Part shown: one piece after another, positions 46,554-58,664 of the stretch | Layout of the letters: each line of letters starts with the position of its first letter | Numbering within the stretch: the stretch's first letter is position 1 | Assembly (NCBI RefSeq): GCF_001039355.2 | Contig: NW_019776035.1 | Location: 599,678 to 663,677, forward strand | Direction of reading: 5' to 3' | DNA length: 64,000 nucleotides | Source of the DNA: Lingula anatina | Taxonomy: Eukaryota > Brachiopoda > Lingulata > Lingulida > Lingulidae | The notes under the pieces: model-generated | Told to the model about the DNA's origin: nothing | The model's input: only the letters and a program-made list of their open reading frames with translations | Database searches by the model: none | Position numbers and translations under genes: made by a program

Positions 46554-49079
46554 CGTTTAGGCTGTGAACACTCAAAAAGAAACACAACTAATGAAAAAAT
46601 TCATGTTTGTGCTTGTTGATGTCCCGCTATTTAGACTACAGATGGGTTTACTACAAATAAGAACGCCCCCTTCCACTTTTGGTAATGGAATATAAAAAGT
46701 TATTTTCTTCAGAAAAAATTATGTGAATGCATCACTAACAGATGCCAAAATGAATATAGTACAAGGACTGAAGGTATAAGTATGTATATCAGCTTAAATT
46801 AAATATTACTAATGAAATGATCAAAATTATGAATAAGCTCATTTGGTTAAATGTATTAATCAACTTACCACTTTGTATCTTTTTGGAAGCAAACTCCTGA
46901 AAGCTGACGGCAATAAGTTTCACACTTGTCTTTCTTTGGCAAGATAATAATGGCTCTGTAGAAACATATCTCTGGATCCAATCCCATGTACTTTATCATA
47001 TATAACTAATAAATTTTCCTTTTCTGCAATACAGGAGTCCTCTTTCACATGAAAAACTTGAAGATCAAAAATGTATCTTTACACATATGTTGTTAGCACT
47101 TTAACATAAAATTCTGAAGAGTTTTCTAACTTTCCACCAAGGTCTTCAGCAAATGTCCAAGTTTAAGTCAAGATCCTACAACACGCACAAAGGTATGTCA
47201 GAAAGTGAAGTCTCTTCAACTTGTGTGTATAAAAAAATGCAAGCCTCTTGCCAGACCTTTATGCTCCAGTATTCTTGCCCTAAAGATGAAAATCTCTCCT
47301 AACAAATTTAATCAACATACAGGTATTACCTGTGACAGCACTGATGCCCCAAAGCTGTACAAGAGTGATTACACTAATTATACATGCTCTGGGCCCACTT
47401 GTAAAGAAGCATGTCTTGGGGCAAGGCATATGGATGTATGGAGGCCTGCCATGCCAGCTGCTCCAGGGGTTGTTGAAATGACTTTGGTCAAATTAACACA
47501 GTGCCAAGATTTGACTTCCCTGTATTTGACAGTCTCTGTCCGTGTGTCATCTTACCAAGTGTGTGGGTTAAATATGACGCTCCTGTTGTTAGCTATACGT
47601 CAGTCATTTATCACTGCCATTAAAAAATCACCTATGTAATTATGGTCATTGTTTTTAATGGTTAAATTTATGACACTATAAAGACTATTCAGTTTCGTTT
47701 TAGTTTTGACAAGTTGAATTAATAACACTTTTTTTTAGTAAAAACATATTATCTATAATTTTTTTAAAAGGATGGATTTCGGAAATCACAAGAAAAAGAA
47801 AGGGAAATATTGAATTTCATGAATAAGAAAATGAATCATGGCAACTTAACATACCATACTGATAAATTCTAAGATAATCACCCTCCAAGCGAGGGCCTCT
47901 ACTTTACTTATAATGTCATTTCTCTTTGCCATGCACATTAACTAGCCAAACAAAGACTGGTACAATATAGCAGGAAATTACTAGTTTGTGCCTGTGGAGC
48001 TGGTGTAAATATTCAAGTAAAAGAATTGCTTGTCGGTAAGCCTATGGTCATTCTAAGAAATGTTATTCTAAGAAATGCAGTCCTTAAAATTAAAATTGGG
48101 CAAATAGACAACATTGAACTTTGATTTTTTTTCTATAATATGCTTTGGAGGTTTATTATTTATACTTTTTTCAGAATAGGTTAATAGAATACTTTCATAT
48201 TGTCTGCATTTTTGGCTTTTTACACTACTCAGGTTTTTGAATTACCAGTTGAATTACGTGTACCAACTACAACTATGACATTAATGCTCTTCATTTGATG
48301 ACGCAAACATGATCCTGAGGCAAAATGTCACACATCTTTTACAGCGTACTGACCACCAAATAATATCAGAAATGGTTCCCAGAGGGTAACAAAAGAGAAC
48401 TTATCAATAAAACAAAGAAAGTCTTCTGCTCCACGTCTTTACACTACAATTTAGACAGGAAACCTTTTTCTTTAACATAGCTTTGGACATGACATAATAG
48501 TTGTCTTTTAAGGGTGCCATGATTGAGACATAATATTTGAAAAGGGTAAACATATTTTCTAGTGGCAAGTTGAAGGACGTAAGCATATTTCCTGAAGCAC
48601 AAATACACGTCTAGAGACAAGGACAAGGATATAAGCTATAACATGCTGGTCTGGAAAGAGGCCTTCAAAAGTTGACATACTACATGAATTTGATTCATCA
48701 TCTGGACTGGTATTATAGAGAGTTAAAACATGCCTGAATAAAAAAAAAAAAATGGATGACATTGTTGAAAATTAGGACTGGTTTCACAAAAGACGTTTGG
48801 CCTGAAAATGTAACTTGTAAATCAAACATTTAGCATTTACTTCAGTTCAAGGTAAAGCATATTGTAGTACATATATTTATTTCATTTAAATAATTTAAGT
48901 ATTGGTATGATAAACCAGCCACACCTTTCTTGGTATAATACAGGTGTAATACTTCATTTAGTTGGATAAAAGGAAAGTAAAATTTTGGTCCAAAAATTTA
49001 GAACAAATTTCAGGTTAAGATTCTCCTTGGGAACCACACCCTTTTACATCCAGTACGTGAGCATTACAACAGTTACTGT

Positions 49080-49300
49080 GGATGGGTCTATTTCCTTGGG
49101 GATTCTCACTAAATTGCCATCAACTTCAGTGGATTAGATGTCTGTCTTGCCTCCTGAAGCTGCTAGGGGATAATTTGTTTAGCAGCTCTAGTAGGCGTGC
49201 CAGACATCTAAGCTGTTTAAGCTGAAGGCAATGTAGCGAAAAAAAAAAAATTGGAGGTGGATCCATCCTGTTAGATCGATCTAGGTATGTGAACCCAGTG
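49080..49300. mobile_element. Foldback MITE, same family as 3960-4205
   Basis: It contains TCACTAAATTGCCATCA near the left and GAAGGCAATGTAGCG near the right, and ends with GATCGATCTAGG. The internal arrangement (CTAGGGGATAATTTG between two arms) parallels the 3960 copy. A poly-A tract of about 12 bases interrupts the right arm. Confidence 0.7.
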
Positions 49301-49610
49301 TAAGGTGTGTGGACAAGAAGTAAGGACACACACAAGTTATGTCCAGTAGTGGGACAAACCACAAATATCATGCCAATACCTGGACTCATTACAGACATGA
49401 CTTCTTATTATACCAAATCATTCTATCACTTAAAATGATCAGTAAGATTTTATTTTGCCAAGATGAAGAATTCACTGCAGCCAAGTCTGAGCTTTTCAAA
49501 TTTTCTTTTTCCAAATATTTTTTAAGTTTGAATTTTTTGTTAGTTTCCTTTGACCTTTTTATTTTGCTTTTTCTTATTCATTCATTCCTTTTTTAAGTGG
49601 CCAAAGTGGG

Positions 49611-49727
<117 letters not shown>

Positions 49728-49762
49728 GCATTTCTACTTCTGAAATCTAAAATTAATGGTTG

Positions 49763-49795
49763 AATTTAAGCTAATTAAATTCAATCAAGTTTACA

Positions 49796-49862
<67 letters not shown>

Positions 49863-49893
49863 TTATAAACTTGATTGAATAAAGTTTGAATTG
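49763..49893. repeat. TA microsatellite enclosed by an inverted repeat
   Basis: TTCAATCAAGTTTA on the left of the 49801-49858 TA run is matched by TAAACTTGATTGAA on the right, and outer parts (GAATTTAAGC versus AAGTTTGAATTG) also pair loosely. The whole could fold as a cruciform. Confidence 0.75.
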
Positions 49894-50177
49894 TGATTAT
49901 ATATATATATAACCTAATATATAGGTATAATAATTTAATTAGTTTAATTCTTAGTTTACTTTAACTTATATTCTTCATTCCCACTGACTGCTGTCACTAT
50001 TAAAACAATTAGTCCTTAAAAATAATCATTTTAAATAAAATGAACAAACCAATGCATATGTATAAAACAATTTATTTTCTGAAAAAAATTGTACTTTTAC
50101 ATTATTTCATTTTATTCAGTTTTCAATCAATGTAATTTATCTTCCAATTCCTCAAATATCACAATTCACAATTCAAA

Positions 50178-50233
50178 CAGGTACACTGAAATAAACTGTC
50201 AATCACAGGTACACTGAAATAAACTGTCAATCA
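50178..50233. repeat. 28-bp perfect tandem duplication
   Basis: The unit beginning CAGGTACACTGAAATAAACT is repeated once with no change. No coding context. Confidence 0.9.
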
Positions 50234-51118
50234 CATACATTACACAATCAGTTGTTGTCACTGTCATGATTTTGTTGCTTTACTTCTTCTCTTAGACTAC
50301 TCTTTCTGTGTTAAAAACACTCCAAGTGAAAATCCAATTTCACAAAACCTGTAAACCTACCAATAGAATAGCATCCATATGTCGAAAGAGAAGGGTTTCC
50401 ACTGTCAATCTAAATCTATTGTATTCTTACCAAATTACACAGTGGGGACATGATTTGCATATAATAGTGTACCCCATGAAAAAGATATTGATCGAGCCAG
50501 TTAATGATACTTTCCATTTAATGTCCAACACCAACCTTGATACATTCAAAACACTTACACATGACAATCCATGTCAAAACATTTTATTTTTATTATACAT
50601 TTATAAGTTGCTTTCAGACTAACAGTAAACACACAATCAAGTACATCTTGAACATATTGCACAATAAAATGTTAAGAAAAAAATCCCTTTATTACTAAAA
50701 CCCCATATTAATTTACTCTAGGTTATAGAAGTTTCAAAAGGAAATCATATGCAGGGATGCCTGCCTACCGCTGCTTGTTATAAGATACTTCTAATAACTT
50801 CATTACTTTTACTATTTTATGTCATTTAAGAAACAGTTTCAACTTATATCAGTAAGAAACTAATATAAAATTTATGAAAATTTTACTTAACCTCAACAGA
50901 GACGACAATGTTTTGAGTATCCTGAAGTTTTTCAAACTATAAATGAGAGATATGTCACAAAATTCATTTTCAGATGGAGACCCACATGTGACACTGTCAG
51001 AGGAATCGGTGCCACATATATGAGGAAAAATTTANTGCAAACTTGTATGTAAAATGTTAATATAAAGTGTCTCTAGAAAGAGGTGAAAGTACTAGAGGAT
51101 CATATATTCTTTGATTTT

Positions 51119-51119
<1 letters not shown>

Positions 51120-51170
<51 letters not shown>
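51120..51170. repeat. TA microsatellite downstream of the transposase gene
   Basis: A run of about 25 TA units, located about 130 bases beyond the likely polyadenylation signal of the minus-strand gene. Confidence 0.95.
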
Positions 51171-51172
<2 letters not shown>

Positions 51173-51491
51173 ATATTTTTAATAATTCAAGGACAAGGAT
51201 ATGATTCTACACACGTTTTCTACTAGCTGTTTACTAGTTACGTACTTACACATAAAACACAAATAAATATAATCACAGTAAAAATCTCTGTAAAGTACTT
51301 TATTTGAATTACCATCAAAAATAGAAAAAAGCAGAAATAACAATGCACAAAATAGGCTACACATCTGTGTCTGTACATAAAAAAAGATATTAAAAATTGG
51401 TTCAGTTTCAAAAATGTATTAAGTCAGTGATGCAATTATACAACAGTGCTTAGTTCTTTTCAAGTTCAAATGATAGGTGTATTCATTTTTT

Positions 51492-53958
51492 TCAGTCAAT
51501 TTCCTTTTTGTTGGGGCGCAGACACATAAACACTCGCTTATCTTTGCGATTGAGGTCCACAAATGTACAAAGCTCCAAAATGTCTGTCACTGGGATGGCT
51601 ACATATTCATTGTTAAACACACCAACCACAATGTTGTCAAGTTTTGGTGTAACAATGGCATCAGCAGTGCATAAAATGTTTCTTTCCACAGAAATTGTTT
51701 GCACAACAGCCAAGTAGTGCGTGCATTTGTTGCAACCATCCTTGCAGGCACATGTAAAACAGCATTTCGTGTAAAAAACTACTTGACCAAATGTTTGTAA
51801 ATGTCCTCCAAGTTTAAAAAGTACGGTGTACGAATTTCTTGACGCAATTTTGTGTGCACGGCAGTGGAATAGCACTCCCTTTATCATAAGTCTGTAAAAC
51901 ACTAAACATTTAGTTGGTGCTGTTTTCAAGGTTTGAGCAACTACAGCATAATATTTGGGTTCAATGGTTTGCAAATGTTTTGCACCAATTACATGTACAC
52001 CATCACAGATTGTCTCTGTAATTTTGTGCCGATCACTTGCAGAAGATAGTTTGCAATACAGTTGTGAAACTGCGCTCTGAGAATGAGTGTCTGTATCAAT
52101 ATTTTGCTCTAAAATTGGTAACTTTATAAGAGTAGAAACTGCATTTGCTATTTGAATAGCTGGGGACTGTGTTCCATGAAAGAGTTTCAACAACTTGCCA
52201 TTCATACTTTCAAATGAGAAGCATGAATAGACCCATAATGGACCTAATTGTCTTACAACATCATGTAAATGTAACATCTGATGTAGATTTGCTGACATGT
52301 GACTCACACCGTACAGTGAAGAAAACAAACAGCTGAACTTGATAAGCAACTCTTCACAATGTAATAGATCCTCTGGTGAAATTGAATCTAGATTCATAAT
52401 GAACATTGCATCCACAAACAAAAGATAATGTTCAAAATATTCTTTCTGCAGAACACCAAATAAGACAGGTACTGAATAATAAAAAAGCCACGATCTACAT
52501 TCAGAAGCTTTCCAATATTGAGAATGGTCTTTGATACTTCGTGGATGGCGCTTGATAAAATATGGTGGTCTAATACATGCCAATCTTTTGTCAGCTATAT
52601 CCACAAATCGTGAAGCAGAATAAGGTTCAGATGAAAACTTTGGATCAAACCAAAGTTTCAGAAGCCGACGGACAATTCCGAGCAACACTGTATGCATGTA
52701 GTCAATAGCAGTTCCATTGATTATGTCTGCTGAAATATTCACCCACCAAGATGGTCCCTTCACACCAAATACTGAAGATGATGAGGTGAAGGCGTTTTCA
52801 CCATGTTCTATGAACTCCTCATGCGATCTTTTTGGACCATCAATAGAATTTTCTTGAAAAGGAAATGTCCTCGTGTGACCTTTTCCAGTTTTCACAACAA
52901 CCCCTTCTTGTTTACACTTAGGACATCCAAACCTACCATTGAACTGAGCCATGTTCATCATTAAGCATTTTGCAGGCAAATCACACGTACCACACAACAA
53001 AATACCTTTAACAACAAAAGATTTTGCACAATGCTCACAATTTACACTAATTCCCTCTTCACGCAGTTTTTTCAAACTTTCATAGAATGGTTCAAGGTAG
53101 ACTGACATTGATGGTTTTGATTTACCATACCACAAACCGGCAAACAACAAATTTTCAGGTTTCAATCTGTCATGGTACGGCAATTCATTTATAGACAGAA
53201 ATAATGGCCAAAGGCCAACTTTGGAAGACTTAAATAAAGGTACTCCATCAGTGTACCACATGAATGATATATTATTATGATTGTCCAGAAATGCATTTTG
53301 TTGTGAGAAAGTTTTATACAAATGGCCATCATAAATATCCTCAAAGTTATTTGCATTTTTCTTTTTGCGACTGTGTCTATGGTGTAGATCTTGATGAAAT
53401 GTTTTCCTTTCAAAAAGCTTTTGTATCTGCTGTGCTAATGGAATCTCAACGAAATATGATATGTTCTTGTTTTCCTTCAAGTTTACATTACAGTTTGGAC
53501 ATGAATGGTACTCCTGCACTAGTGAATATTCACACTCTGTACAATACCTGTGAAATACCAAAGGTGACTTCAGGTTTGAGAAATAGGATCTAAACTTGTA
53601 CAGAGAAGAGTGGATGGCATTTGTTGTCAAACAATGAACTGCAATTAATGCTAATAAATCAGACAAACATTCACCAGTAAGATTGTGCCTCAAAGCAAAT
53701 GTTAGGATCAAAAGAGCACTTTGAGCAACTGTTGTTGAACATCCTTTGTAAACTGGTTCACTACCATCAGTGAAATCAAGTTGGGGGACAGTTTCATCAG
53801 GCAGTTCTACGGTTTCATCTTCAAACCATACAGAACTTTCCTCTGCATAACTGAACTTAACTTCTTCATCACTATCACAATTCTTTGAAGATGAAGATTT
53901 CTCTTCAAAGTTGATGTCTGCTTCATAATCTGTTAACTCCTGATCCACAAATGCATTT
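51492..53958 (-). CDS. Transposase exon 3 (catalytic part)
   Basis: 2467 nt, acceptor CGTTTTAG; its first base completes a Gln codon with the CA from exon 2. It encodes an acidic N-terminal stretch, the zinc clusters and the whole DDE region, and ends at TGA (51492). The in-frame GTG at 53948 is an internal Val, not a start. Confidence 0.88.
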
Positions 53959-55904
53959 CTAAAACGAAAACATTAAGTTTGATTGAGTTATTTTTATTGC
54001 TCTTGGGGTTAAACGTACCTCAGACAAAAAAATATTTGATTTTTTTTAACAAAGCTGCTAGAGTTGAAACGAATTAACAGGAATACCAAATGTCAACATT
54101 CAAAAATTCTGTATATATATGTACTTGTCTATTATTATATTAAACAACTTATTTTCAACAGCAATAAACTGTTGAAAGAAAACAAAATGTCATCAAATAA
54201 GCAATTTTCAAAGCTTTTGTACAATTTTAAAATCTTCAAGAGAAAAAGGAATTATTTTATCATCTTACTGTTCTGATATCCTGCACTGAGGGGCATGTTC
54301 TTCTCTTTCTTCCAACAGATCAGAAGTTCTATCCACACCTTTTTTCTTCAAACGCCACTTTGTAGTTTTGGGTGCGCTTCTAAAGGGATCATCCTCTTTC
54401 AATCGACTATTGTAGTGTGCTTTTGAGGCACATGTGGTGTTTTCACTGAAAAAAAAAAAACAAATGTTGGAAGAAATATGACTCATAATATTCTTTAATT
54501 GATATTGCATCTAAAACTATTATCAATGGCTATTCTCAAGAAAGGGCAGGAAAAAATACCCATCAAAAATTCTCTCAAACACTTGAAAAGTATGATTTTT
54601 TGACCGGACTTTTTTTGTGCCTTTCTAAAACATTAACTGAGACAAAATAAACAAGCTCAGCGCCATTTTCCTGTAAACAGGAAATTACTGGGCTTTCCTA
54701 AAATCTGAACAAATGGCCAGACGAAAAATCTGGAATTTTCAGGGGGTTTAATGAAACAGAAACAAAAAGATTGTTACGAAGTTTTACAATGCTTAAAATG
54801 TCATTTGAAACGTTAAGATTTGTGTATAAGGTTTTATCTTAATCTTTTCATAGACCAGATAATTTACATATTGCAAATTAAAAAGTAAAAGAAAAAGAAA
54901 AAAAAAAAATATATATATATATATATACATGTATATATAATTTCTAGAGTGTCAAAAATATAAGTTTACGGGAATTTGCATTAAAATATATTATAGATAA
55001 ACTATATAAAAAAAATTAACAATTTCTTTAAAAAAAAAAACTGAGGAAAATATGTAAAAGCTCGTTAAAACGAAATGTATAGACTAGTAAAATAATACCG
55101 TATTTTAAAACAGTGTATTGTATATTATTGCAGTCATTTAGTTTGCAATGTAGGACAACGATATTGGCTCTACAGTTCACTGCCAAATTACAGAAGGGCC
55201 ATTAATCTTGCTTTTAAAATCATTCCTTTGTATGGACTAAATTAAAACACAGGAAAACTAAAGTTGTGAATTCTTACGTTGTGTTATGATCGTTTGCGTG
55301 GTCGATCTCAGACTCGTCAGAGTCGCATTGGATGGAATCAGGGTCTGGATCAAGGAGTTATAACAGATAACTCCTTGATTACATGTNGAAAAAAAAAAAT
55401 ATATATATAATTTCTAGAGTGTCAAAAATATAAGTTTATGGGAATTTGCATTAAAATATAATATAGATAAGCTATATAAAAAAATTAACAATTTCTTTAA
55501 CAAAAAACACTGAGGAAAATATGTAAGAGCTCGTTAAAACGAAATGTATAGTAAAATAATACCGTATTTTAAAACACAGTGTATTGTATATTATTGCAGT
55601 CATTTAGTTTGCAACGTAGGACAACGATATTGGCTCTACAGTTCACTAACAAATTACAGAAGGGCCATTAATCTTGCTTTTAAAATCATTCCTTTGTCAG
55701 GACTAAATTAAAACACAGGAAAACTAAAGTTGTGAATTCTTACATTGTGTTATGATCGTTTGAGTGGTCGATCTCAGACTCGTCAGAGTCGCATTGGATG
55801 GAATCAGGGTCTGGATCAAGTCGCATTTTCTTTCTCAGGCGCCATTTCGTGGATTTCGATGTGTCGGCTAACGGATCATCGGCTTTGAAACGACTGTTGT
55901 ACAT
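51492..55904 (-). CDS. TNP2/CACTA-like transposase gene, three exons, intact
   Basis: The exons are 55744-55904, 54269-54445 and 51492-53958; the phases (2, 2) join cleanly into about 934 codons with no stop. The ATG at 55904 follows an in-frame TAA. Numbering within the spliced protein: a Cys pair pattern CTEC..CPNC near 252-269; WYTDGVPLF with Asp about 350; a second zinc-type cluster CEHC..CGTC; CDLPAKCLM with Asp about 439; AQFNGRFGCPKC; then AIDYMHTVLLGIVRRLL and CFSFESMNGKLLKLFHG. This layout matches animal relatives of plant TNP2 (CACTA/EnSpm) transposases, where TDG, the second Asp and a late Glu form the DDE site (family knowledge; exact Glu inferred). It may be a live element or a domesticated gene. 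No terminal inverted repeats were found. An AATAAA lies on the minus strand at 51299-51304. Confidence 0.85.
54269..54445 (-). CDS. Transposase exon 2
   Basis: 177 nt, acceptor after a T-rich tract ending TTTCAG, donor GTAAGATG. It encodes HYNSRLKEDDPFRSAPKTTK, then WRLKKKGV and an acidic tail. The YNSR..DDP..TKWRL pattern repeats the one in exon 1, so exons 1 and 2 look like an internal duplication. Confidence 0.8.
54899..55386. repeat. Partial duplicate of transposase exon 1 and intron 1
   Basis: It repeats 55388-55830 (from AAATATATAT through TTTCTAGAGTGTCAAAAATA to GGGTCTGGATCAAG) with substitutions, then turns into a short hairpin (ATCAAGGAGTTAT..ATAACTCCTTGAT) and hits the N at 55387. 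It is most likely the second haplotype placed in tandem. A transcript using its donor would lack a start codon. Confidence 0.85.
55744..55904 (-). CDS. Transposase exon 1
   Basis: 161 nt from the ATG; the peptide starts MYNSRFKADDPLADTSKSTK followed by WRLRKKMRLDPD and an acidic stretch. Donor GTAAGAATTC, phase 2. A partial duplicate of this exon and its intron lies at 54900-55386 and stops at an N. Confidence 0.8.
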
Positions 55905-56111
55905 GATTTTTTATGGCTAAAACTCCCAGACTTACGTCGATTTCAAGACCTCTTTAATACATTACATGTACAGTTCACGAAAGAAATGACCGCAGCGCCA
56001 CCTATGGCGCGTAGACAAAGCGCTCGTACGCATGCGCGAAAATGTCTTCTGCTCTATCTACATCTAATCCGCTGCATCAAATTCAAACTGCGAGCTCGAG
56101 AATACAAATAA
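55905..56111. promoter_or_regulatory. Bidirectional promoter between transposase and plus-strand gene
   Basis: About 207 bases separate the two divergent ATGs. The stretch is clearly richer in CG than its surroundings. It contains CGCATGCGCG at 56030-56039, close to the NRF1 consensus, and a short stem GCGCCACCTATGGCGC at 55996-56011. No TATA box is evident. The reading as a shared housekeeping-type promoter is inference. Confidence 0.6.
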
Positions 56112-57568
56112 ATGGAAGAAAACACCGCGAATCTCTTTTGTTGGTTCGACTGGGATGACAATACAACTAGCGTCAACAGTATAAAAATTATCAAAGAACC
56201 GAGAAAAGGCTTTCTTGAATACAAAAAAGGTGACGAAGTTGTAGCAAAGCTACCGAAATTTGGACTGTGGAAAGGTGTCATCGTAGAAATTGGCGGTAAG
56301 TTTTCCTTTGTTAAACAACATACATTCTTCTAATTTAATCGTCAGTTGAGAATACACCGATATTTTTTAGAAGTATTTTATGAATGAAGTTCAAAGAATT
56401 TTTTTTTTTTTCATGCTGAAACTAGTATTGTCTGTGAGCTTAAAATCGTCACTGAGGTAGAATGTAGGTCTCCTGCAGTCCGTGCCGTCTTGAGAAACTG
56501 ATAATGTAATTTTGTTACTTATTGTTACTTATTGTTGCTTTCCAACACAGGTCCCAGAGGGTCCTCTTCGTTGGACTCAATAACTTGACTTCCGGTTTTT
56601 GTCGTGTAGTCATACGTTGTTTTCATATCTGCCTTATACAGGGGCGTAACCAGGCATACGCACGGATGCACTGTGCGTACAGTTTTTTGAGCCAACCATG
56701 ATATTATTCTCCATAAATTCAGTGTATTTTTCACGGAATATAATCGTATCTGTAAATTTTCAAAATCTGTGCGTACAATTGTAAAAGGTCTGGTTACGCC
56801 CCTGTTATAAGTTATAGTCATATAGTACGTCTTGGTTCCTCCAAAAATGGTCAAGTCTCTGTTTTTAAATGAGTTAATAGACTGTGCACACACAACATCT
56901 TCTGGTAAACTATTCCATAAGTTTGTAGATCTAACACTGAAACTATATTTTCTTATGTCTAACTTTGGTCTTTGTACAAGAATTGTCTGTGAATTCCCCC
57001 TCCCACGGTTCCTAGATACAATGTTATTCCCATTTATTTAAAGTTTTTTTCCCTCATTTTCTTTTGAAATTGAAATGATTAGGTAAAATTGATCCTGTTT
57101 TGTCAAATAAAGAGCCACCTCATAGTGATTACTTGATAAAATTAAAGGAATATTTTTCTTTTTATCCTAATTCAAGAAGCCATTGTCTGACTTAACTTAT
57201 ATAATTAAGATTTTCAAGTATAGACTCTGTTTTCGCCAATTCATAACAGAATTTGACTATTTTTGTACCTGGATTCTGTTTACAAAAAGCTTTCTTTAAA
57301 ATTAGTAACATTACACAGCAATCTGGGAAAAATTAAGTTAACAAACAGTTAAATTGAGTTAATATAGTAATTGCAAGTACTTATCATTTTCTAATTGTCG
57401 CCAATGATTTATATGCATGAAAATGTTTTGATCTTATTTTATAAGAATCAAAAAAAGAGCTTGAATCAGAGATGGATAAAAGACAGAAGCTTCAGCTGGC
57501 AGCACACCAAGATCAGCAAGACCATGATAAATTTGAGGATGGTAATTCTGAAGAAGAGGAATGTACTG
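56112..57568 (+). CDS. Small barrel plus coiled-coil protein, first two exons
   Basis: Exons 56112-56295 and 57446-57568 join in phase 1 (donor GTAAGT, acceptor TTATAAG; second donor GTAAAT). The peptide starts MEENTANLFCWFDWDDNTTS, continues with GDEVVAKLPKFGLWKGVIVE and then SKKELESEMDKRQKLQL. The first part reads like a small SH3/tudor-type barrel (a GD-x-V-x-A strand and a GxWxGxIxxI strand); the second is a charged coiled coil followed by an acidic stretch. In animal genomes a similar N-terminal layout precedes BEN domains, but no such domain is visible here. The downstream exons are missing; the gene meets a 4-N gap at 58665 and a retrotransposon. The function is unknown. Confidence 0.65.
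56639..56804. mobile_element. 166-bp MITE, CAGGGGCGTAACCAG termini, 5-bp TSD
   Basis: Perfect 15-base inverted termini CAGGGGCGTAACCAG and CTGGTTACGCCCCTG, flanked by TTATA at 56634-56638 and 56805-56809. It lies in intron 1 of the plus-strand gene at 56112. Its length, TSD size and end pattern resemble the 2331-2498 element, so the two are probably mobilised by the same transposase class. Confidence 0.87.
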
Positions 57569-58664
57569 GTAAATTTTTCTTAATGAACTAATGTCATGCA
57601 CCAAAATATTTTCATTCATTGTCCATTGCCAATCAGATTGATTGTGTTAGCATTTCTTTCTATGTTGTTGCAGTCAATAACTTGGTGTTTAAACAGTGAC
57701 TTCAGCTGTATTTTCATAATTGCCATACAATACGTTATAGCTATCTGTATACAATTTTACCACAAGTGATGGTGTCCAGCAAGTAGCAATGTAGTTCTTT
57801 ATGACAAAAGTTTCAATGTTACAATGTTCAGTATGCAGGGGTTGGGACATTTTTTGTACATGGTAAAAATCTTGAAAAACAAAAAGTGCCATTTTTTTTG
57901 GAAAACCAACGACATTTTGTATAGCCTCATACTTGAGAAAGTTGTTGGGATTAATGTGAGGTTTATCCTCTCAAAGTATCAAAGTCATGGAGTCAAAGGT
58001 CAGCTGTACTTAATAGGAGGATTTTAAATGGTCAATTTTCTGCAAAACTGTCAATATATGAGTATGCATTTTTATAGTTTAAGGGACTAATAAAAGGATT
58101 ATTTCTGCAAACTTTAAAGGTTCAGGGGTTATGATTGTCAAACTTATAATAAAGAAACACAGGACTAAAATGCAGTCTGAGTTGGTAAAGCAGTCTAATT
58201 GGCTTCTTTTCCTGGAAGTTATACATTTTGATGAAATATTCATTTTTATCGTATTGGCATATTCATTGTGGGTCTCAGAGCTCCCAAGGGCATGAAGCGG
58301 ATTGGTAATCAAATTTTGTACATGTCCATGCTATTTATAGTCAATAATCAAAAATTGGTGATAATTATTTTGTAATTTATTATGTAATGTTACATCTTCT
58401 TTTTGCACTGCTACCACAAACATTATAAAGAGAAAACTGTGTTACTTATTATTATTTTTAACTTACAAGAATGATTTTTAGGATTAGCATGCAGCTCAAA
58501 TTAGAAAGCCAACTCAATTGGGTAATATCATTTATTATTGAATTTATGCAATTTTGTGTGAAATTTTCATTTTCCTCATTCTGGCATTTTCAAAGTGTGA
58601 ACGAGAACTCTCGTTGGCCCTGAAGCCTTCTGCTTGTTACATATTTTACTTACATCGGTATTAC
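57569..58664. other. Intron-like sequence up to the assembly gap
   Basis: AT-rich, with no exon I can support continuing the plus-strand gene. It ends at four Ns (58665-58668). The missing 3' exons may lie in or beyond this gap. Confidence 0.6.

Noticed and set aside
47205-47639. 144-codon open frame on the plus strand
   Set aside because: No domain, no low-divergence motif, no splice context, and composition like the flanking non-coding DNA; most likely chance.
53264-53593. 109-codon plus-strand open frame inside the transposase
   Set aside because: Shadow of the 818-codon minus-strand frame, with no independent support.
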